Shown in pieces: positions 61,000 to 64,000 of a stretch of DNA of 64,000 nt. The notes beneath the pieces are model-generated. The model worked only from the letters and a program-made list of their open reading frames with translations, had not been told where the DNA came from and made no database searches. The translations under genes were made by a program, and so were the position numbers. The DNA comes from JAICYJ01 sp963737445 (lineage in GTDB: Bacteria; Actinomycetota; Thermoleophilia; Gaiellales; JAICJC01), in contig CAVTSO010000011.1 of the NCBI GenBank assembly GCA_963737445.1, positions 1 through 64,000 on the forward strand, given 5' to 3'. Numbering within the stretch: the first letter of the stretch is position 1; every line of letters starts with the position of its first letter.

Positions 61000-61665
61000 C
61001 TAGTGGGACACGGTCGCCAGCGCCAGCAGGATGCCCAGCATGTTGATGGTGGCGTGGGTGGCGACACCGGGCCATAACGAGTCGGTGCGGCGGCGCAGCT
61101 CGCCCAGCAGCAGCCCGGCGATCAGCACCTGGATCAGCAGCGCCGGCAGGCCGTGCGCCAGCGCGAAGAAGACCGCGCTGCCCGGCACCGCGTAGCGGCC
61201 CAGCGTGGCGAACGTGAGCCCGCGGAACAGCAGCTCCTCGCCCAGCGGCACCAGCAGGCCCAGCACCAGCAGCGCCAGCGCCAGCACCAGCCACTCGTTG
61301 CCGTGCGGCGAGCGGGTCGGCGTCAGCCCCTGGTCGCGGTCGCCGTGCAGGAACGGGTCGAGCGCCAGGCTGACAGCCGACACCGCGACCACGCAGCCGG
61401 CCGACATCAGCACCGCCTGCCGCAGGTCACGCGGCCGGCGCAGCGCCAGCGTCTGGCGCACGTTCCTGCGCGCGAACCACGCCGCCATCACCGAGTAGCC
61501 GCCGAATGCGATCGCCGAGACCAGCGCCGAGGCCACCACGGATCCCTGGTAGACGCCGTTTCGCATGTCCGACGGCGAGCTGGTGTTGAGCGCGATCAGG
61601 TTGAGCGCGATCAGCGCCCCCGGCGGGACCAGCCACCACGGGGAGATACGCGGGCCGTCGTTCAT
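61000..61665 (-). CDS. CPBP-family intramembrane metalloprotease
   Basis: A 221-residue membrane protein with six or so hydrophobic segments and the CPBP/ABI motifs: GEELLFRGLTFATL (motif 1), FFALAHGLPALL (motif 2) and HATINMLGILLA (motif 3), which form the metal site. Members process membrane-bound or prenylated peptides and some give bacteriocin immunity. ATG 61665 overlaps the HAD gene stop (ATGA). Confidence 0.87.
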   Translation of the reverse strand: MNDGPRISPWWLVPPGALIALNLIALNTSSPSDMRNGVYQGSVVASALVSAIAFGGYSVMAAWFARRNVRQTLALRRPRDLRQAVLMSAGCVVAVSAVSLALDPFLHGDRDQGLTPTRSPHGNEWLVLALALLVLGLLVPLGEELLFRGLTFATLGRYAVPGSAVFFALAHGLPALLIQVLIAGLLLGELRRRTDSLWPGVATHATINMLGILLALATVSH

Positions 61666-62324
61666 GCCAGCAGCGGCTCCAGTTCGAGCAGCGACGAGAT
61701 CGTGCCGGCCGCCGGCGCAGGGCTGCGGTCGACGATCACCACGTCGATGCCGGCCGCGCGCGCGCCCTCGCCGTCCAGCTCCGGCGTGTCTCCCACGTGG
61801 AGCGCTGCCGCAGCGTCCACTTCCAGCCGCCAAAGCGCCAGCTCGAAGATGGCCGGGTCGGGCTTTGCCGCGCCGCCCGTGGCGGAGTCGACCACGACGC
61901 CCACCTCGATGCCGGCCGACAGAAGCGCGCCCGGCAGCGAGCAGTCGCCGTTCGACACGACGGCCGTGGCCAGCTTCCGCTCGCCGACCATGCGCAGCGC
62001 CGGCGCGACGTCCGAGAAGGCGCGAAACGCGATCGCATCCGACAGCACCGCCAGGGCGGTGGCCTCGTCGGCCTCCAGCCCCAGCCTGTCGAGCACGATC
62101 GCCGCGCACTCCCGCTGCAGGTGAAGCAGGGTGGGCTGATCGCGCGCCGCAATGCAGTGAGCCGCGTAGTGGGTGAGCTCGGCGCGCATCGCCTCCGCCG
62201 CCTGCTCGTGCGAGATCTCGCTCCCGAGGCGCGTGCGCGCGGCGGCCTGCAGCCTGGCCGCGGGGCGGTCGAGCTCGATCAGCGTGCCGAACGCATCGAA
62301 CAGCACCGCCCGGTACCTGCTCAC
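61662..62324 (-). CDS. HAD-family hydrolase
   Basis: A 220-residue haloacid-dehalogenase-fold phosphatase. VLFDAFGTLIELD (motif I), VVSNGD (motif II), the Lys in AAKPDPAIFELAL (motif III) and HVGDTPELDGEGARAAG (motif IV) are all present, with a helical cap between I and II. The substrate is unknown. GTG overlaps the stop of the BtuF-like gene; the three minus genes 63244-61000 are linked by 4-bp overlaps and form one operon. Confidence 0.89.
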   Translation of the reverse strand: MSRYRAVLFDAFGTLIELDRPAARLQAAARTRLGSEISHEQAAEAMRAELTHYAAHCIAARDQPTLLHLQRECAAIVLDRLGLEADEATALAVLSDAIAFRAFSDVAPALRMVGERKLATAVVSNGDCSLPGALLSAGIEVGVVVDSATGGAAKPDPAIFELALWRLEVDAAAALHVGDTPELDGEGARAAGIDVVIVDRSPAPAAGTISSLLELEPLLA

Positions 62325-63244
62325 CGCGGAACGGTCGCGTCCGGATGCAGCGAATTGGCGATCTGGGCCAGCGCCACCGCCACGCGCGGTCCGTCCTCGT
62401 TCAGCACCGAGGCCGGCAGCTGGATCACCCGTTTGTTCTCGACCGCCGGGATCGAGCGGGTTGCCTTGTGCTTGCGCAGATCCGACAGCATCGCACCCTG
62501 ACCCTGCTCCGACAGGTACACGGCAGGCGCCAGCTCCGCCATCTGGGCGAACGTCACCGGCTGGGAGGGCGACACCTCGGAGGCGACGTTGGTGCCGTTT
62601 GCCAGCCGCACCAGGTCGCCGGTCATGCTCGTCGGGTCGATCGTGAACGTCCCCGGTGTCACCAGCCCGACGTCGACGTAGGTGCGGGCCGGCGGCTCGC
62701 CGGCCACCGACTGCTGCACGCGGCCGACGGCTGTGGAGATCGAGCCGGCCAGCGCCCGCGCCGCGTCCGCGTGGTCCGTGATCAGGCCCATCGCGCTGAT
62801 GTCGTTCTCGACCTGGTTGACCGAGTTGCCGCCCACCACGTAGACCTCGGCTGCCGCCTTCAGCTGCAGCCGGTCGACGTCCTGAACCGTGGGCACCATC
62901 GACTCTGGCACCAGCACCACGTCGGCCTGTGCATGCCGGATCTGCTTCAGATCGGGCCGGCCGTTGGTTGACATGACGGGCAGGTGCAACGACTGCTTGG
63001 GGTAGGTCTCGACGCCGCTGCGCCCGACCAGCAGCTTCTCCGCCCCGATCCTGTACAGCGCCGCGGTCATGCCCGGGTCGAGCGAGACGATGTGGTGGGG
63101 AGCGGTGTCGATGCGCACCTGGCGGCCGAGCGCGTCACGCACCGTCTGCGGGTACGCGGGCAGTGCGCCCGTGGGCTCAGGCTTGAACCCGCACGAGCTG
63201 CAGAGCAGAACGATCAGCGCAAGCGCGGTCACCCGGGGCAGCAT
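62321..63244 (-). CDS. BtuF/FepB-like periplasmic substrate-binding lipoprotein
   Basis: A 307-residue lipoprotein: signal peptide and lipobox (LIVLLCSSCG), then the helical-backbone binding-protein fold of PF01497 (IVSLDPGMTAALYRIGAEKLLVG at the N-lobe). Such proteins deliver cobalamin, haem or ferric siderophores to a BtuCD/FecCD transporter, but no permease or ATPase of that type is nearby. TACAAT (63253-63258 on the minus strand) ends eight bases before ATG 63244. Confidence 0.87.
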   Translation of the reverse strand: MLPRVTALALIVLLCSSCGFKPEPTGALPAYPQTVRDALGRQVRIDTAPHHIVSLDPGMTAALYRIGAEKLLVGRSGVETYPKQSLHLPVMSTNGRPDLKQIRHAQADVVLVPESMVPTVQDVDRLQLKAAAEVYVVGGNSVNQVENDISAMGLITDHADAARALAGSISTAVGRVQQSVAGEPPARTYVDVGLVTPGTFTIDPTSMTGDLVRLANGTNVASEVSPSQPVTFAQMAELAPAVYLSEQGQGAMLSDLRKHKATRSIPAVENKRVIQLPASVLNEDGPRVAVALAQIANSLHPDATVPR

Positions 63245-63268
63245 GGAGCGCGATTGTACTGTTCGATC
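63245..63268. promoter_or_regulatory. Bidirectional promoter with overlapping -10 elements
   Basis: Only 24 bp separate the divergent starts. TACAAT on the minus strand (63253-63258) is eight bases before the lipoprotein ATG, and TACTGT on the plus strand (63257-63262) is six bases before the GTG of the next gene. The two overlap by two bases and would both give leaderless or near-leaderless mRNAs. Confidence 0.55.
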
Positions 63269-63721
63269 GTGACACGACACAGCTGGTTGTTCTGGGCGTT
63301 CCTGCTGGTGCTGGTGACCGGCTCCGTGCTCTACGGGCCGGCCGAGCTGGCGCAGCGTTCCACAGCCGCAGACGAGCCGGTGTCGTTCTTGTCTCACCCG
63401 CTCGAGGGCTGGAAGTTCGTGCTGACCGCGGCGCGTGAGCGGCCGGGCGCGGTTGCCGGCACGCCGGCGGAGGCCCGGCAGATCGCGCTGCGCACGTTCG
63501 ACGACGGCACGCTGCGGCCCACCCGCGTCGACTTGCTGTGGCTTCCGGACCGTCGCGTCCGCTTGCGCACGCTGCAGGGAAACCGCGAGCTCACGACGAA
63601 GTCCCAGCTACTCTGGAAGGTGACGGGGCACCGGGGCCAGGATGGCCCCAACGTGACCGTCGGCTTGATCGACCTCGCCACCGGAAGGGTGATCTACGAC
63701 GGCCGACTGGCTGGACAATAA
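63269..63721 (+). CDS. Membrane-anchored protein of unknown function
   Basis: A 150-residue protein with one N-terminal membrane segment (WLFWAFLLVLVTGSVLYG) and a soluble remainder rich in beta-type sequence (RTFDDGTLRPTRVDLLWLPD, GPNVTVGLIDLATGRVIYDG). The GTG follows TACTGT by exactly six bases. No family recognised. It abuts an MscS-like channel gene. Confidence 0.7.
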   Translation: MTRHSWLFWAFLLVLVTGSVLYGPAELAQRSTAADEPVSFLSHPLEGWKFVLTAARERPGAVAGTPAEARQIALRTFDDGTLRPTRVDLLWLPDRRVRLRTLQGNRELTTKSQLLWKVTGHRGQDGPNVTVGLIDLATGRVIYDGRLAGQ

Positions 63722-64000
63722 CTGGCCCACGATTGCGATTGCGTGCGGCGGCCTGCTGGTTTTGTGGGCCGTCGATCGGATGCTGGTCCGCTACGGCCAC
63801 CGCTGGTCGGAGCGCCTGCCGGTGGCCGACCGGCCCATGCTCGAGACCCGCTACCGCCTGCTGCGGCGAGTGGCGTCGGCGGTGGTGCTGTTCCTGGCCG
63901 TGGGTGCGCTCCTGTTCAGCATCCCGGCCACGCGCTCCTACGCGCAGGCGGTGTTTGCATCCTCCGCGGTGCTGGGGCTCGCGGTCGGCTTCGCCGCTAG
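63711..64000 (+). CDS. MscS-family mechanosensitive ion channel (5' end uncertain, 3' cut by window)
   Basis: Residues read DWLDNNWPTIAIACGGLLVL, then a second hydrophobic segment (VVLFLAVGALLFSI) and SYAQAVFASSAVLGLAVGFA, the Gly/Ala-rich pore helix start typical of MscS. It would release solutes under membrane tension. No ATG, GTG or TTG precedes the first membrane segment after the in-frame stop at 63690; CTG 63711 is used here as the only candidate that keeps the segment, with TTG 63762 as an alternative inside it. The protein continues beyond the right edge. Confidence 0.65.
   Translation, partial: MDNNWPTIAIACGGLLVLWAVDRMLVRYGHRWSERLPVADRPMLETRYRLLRRVASAVVLFLAVGALLFSIPATRSYAQAVFASSAVLGLAVGFAA

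Noticed and set aside
63743..64000. 85-codon plus frame at the right edge
   Set aside because: Arg/Gly/Ala-rich shadow of the MscS reading frame, which has coherent membrane helices.

Overview
The window is a 64 kb piece of a very GC-rich (roughly 70% by eye) bacterial chromosome carrying core metabolism rather than mobile DNA. GTG/TTG starts, many start codons sitting 6-9 bases after a TANNNT -10 element (leaderless genes), an RskA-type anti-sigma factor, a ferredoxin-like cytochrome and HMA pair, and the dnaX-ybaB-recR ... lysC-asd order all point to Actinobacteria in the broad sense. An ATP-type PEP carboxykinase and a succinate dehydrogenase with an HdrB-like (CCG-domain) partner suggest a deep lineage such as Thermoleophilia; that placement is inference. 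No CRISPR array, insertion sequence, integrase or phage gene was found.

Layout. 1-9.4 kb: a PucR regulator (cut by the left edge) diverges from methylmalonate-semialdehyde dehydrogenase; an Lrp-type regulator with two operator-like palindromes diverges from a tightly overlapping operon of ADP-forming acyl-CoA synthetase, enoyl-CoA hydratase, class III aminotransferase and crotonyl-CoA-reductase-like oxidoreductase, then a PfkB kinase. This looks like amino-acid or short-acyl catabolism feeding the TCA cycle. 9.4-19.6 kb: cytochrome c lipoprotein, HMA metal-binding protein, sucCD, an aminotransferase, a 72-residue Cys-rich protein, a YlbL-like PDZ/Lon protease with a rhomboid, an SDR lacking canonical catalytic residues, agmatinase, malate dehydrogenase and citrate synthase. 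19.6-26.2 kb: two large convergent genes riddled with frameshifts, a DUF11-repeat surface protein and a soluble-adenylyl-cyclase-like protein (cyclase-cyclase-AAA-TPR). 26.3-28.4 kb: an MFS transporter fused to a cyclic-nucleotide-binding (cNMP) domain and a standalone cNMP protein, which together with the cyclase form a plausible second-messenger module.

28.5-34.4 kb: acetyltransferase, pckA, and divergent sdhA-sdhB-sdhE-like. 34.4-39.7 kb: frameshifted MFS transporter, RecQ-family helicase, ASCH protein, thermonuclease, a small membrane protein and a metallophosphoesterase. 39.7-43.5 kb: a compact RHH regulator / 54-residue protein / DUF4097 operon under a tandem-repeat operator, then Asp23, acetyltransferase, ECF sigma and anti-sigma factor. 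43.5-50.6 kb: a minus-strand housekeeping block (SRP RNA, dnaX, ybaB, recR, PLP decarboxylase, lysC with an internal beta-subunit start, asd, zinc-ribbon protein). 50.6-56.6 kb: cNMP protein, tRNA-Ser, a 53-bp repeat pair, and a potassium-related set (kup, universal stress protein, KdpE, short KdpD). 56.6-64 kb: tRNA-Val, an HTH remnant, a large FtsX/MacB permease with its ATPase, chorismate mutase, CPBP protease, HAD hydrolase, a BtuF-like lipoprotein, and the start of an MscS channel.

The central carbon genes (sucCD, mdh, gltA, sdhABE, pckA) lie within 24 kb and would together supply most of the TCA cycle and the entry to gluconeogenesis. The most unusual signals are the leaderless and bidirectional promoter pattern, the cyclase / cNMP-transporter module, the RHH-DUF4097 operon, and the local cluster of frameshifts.
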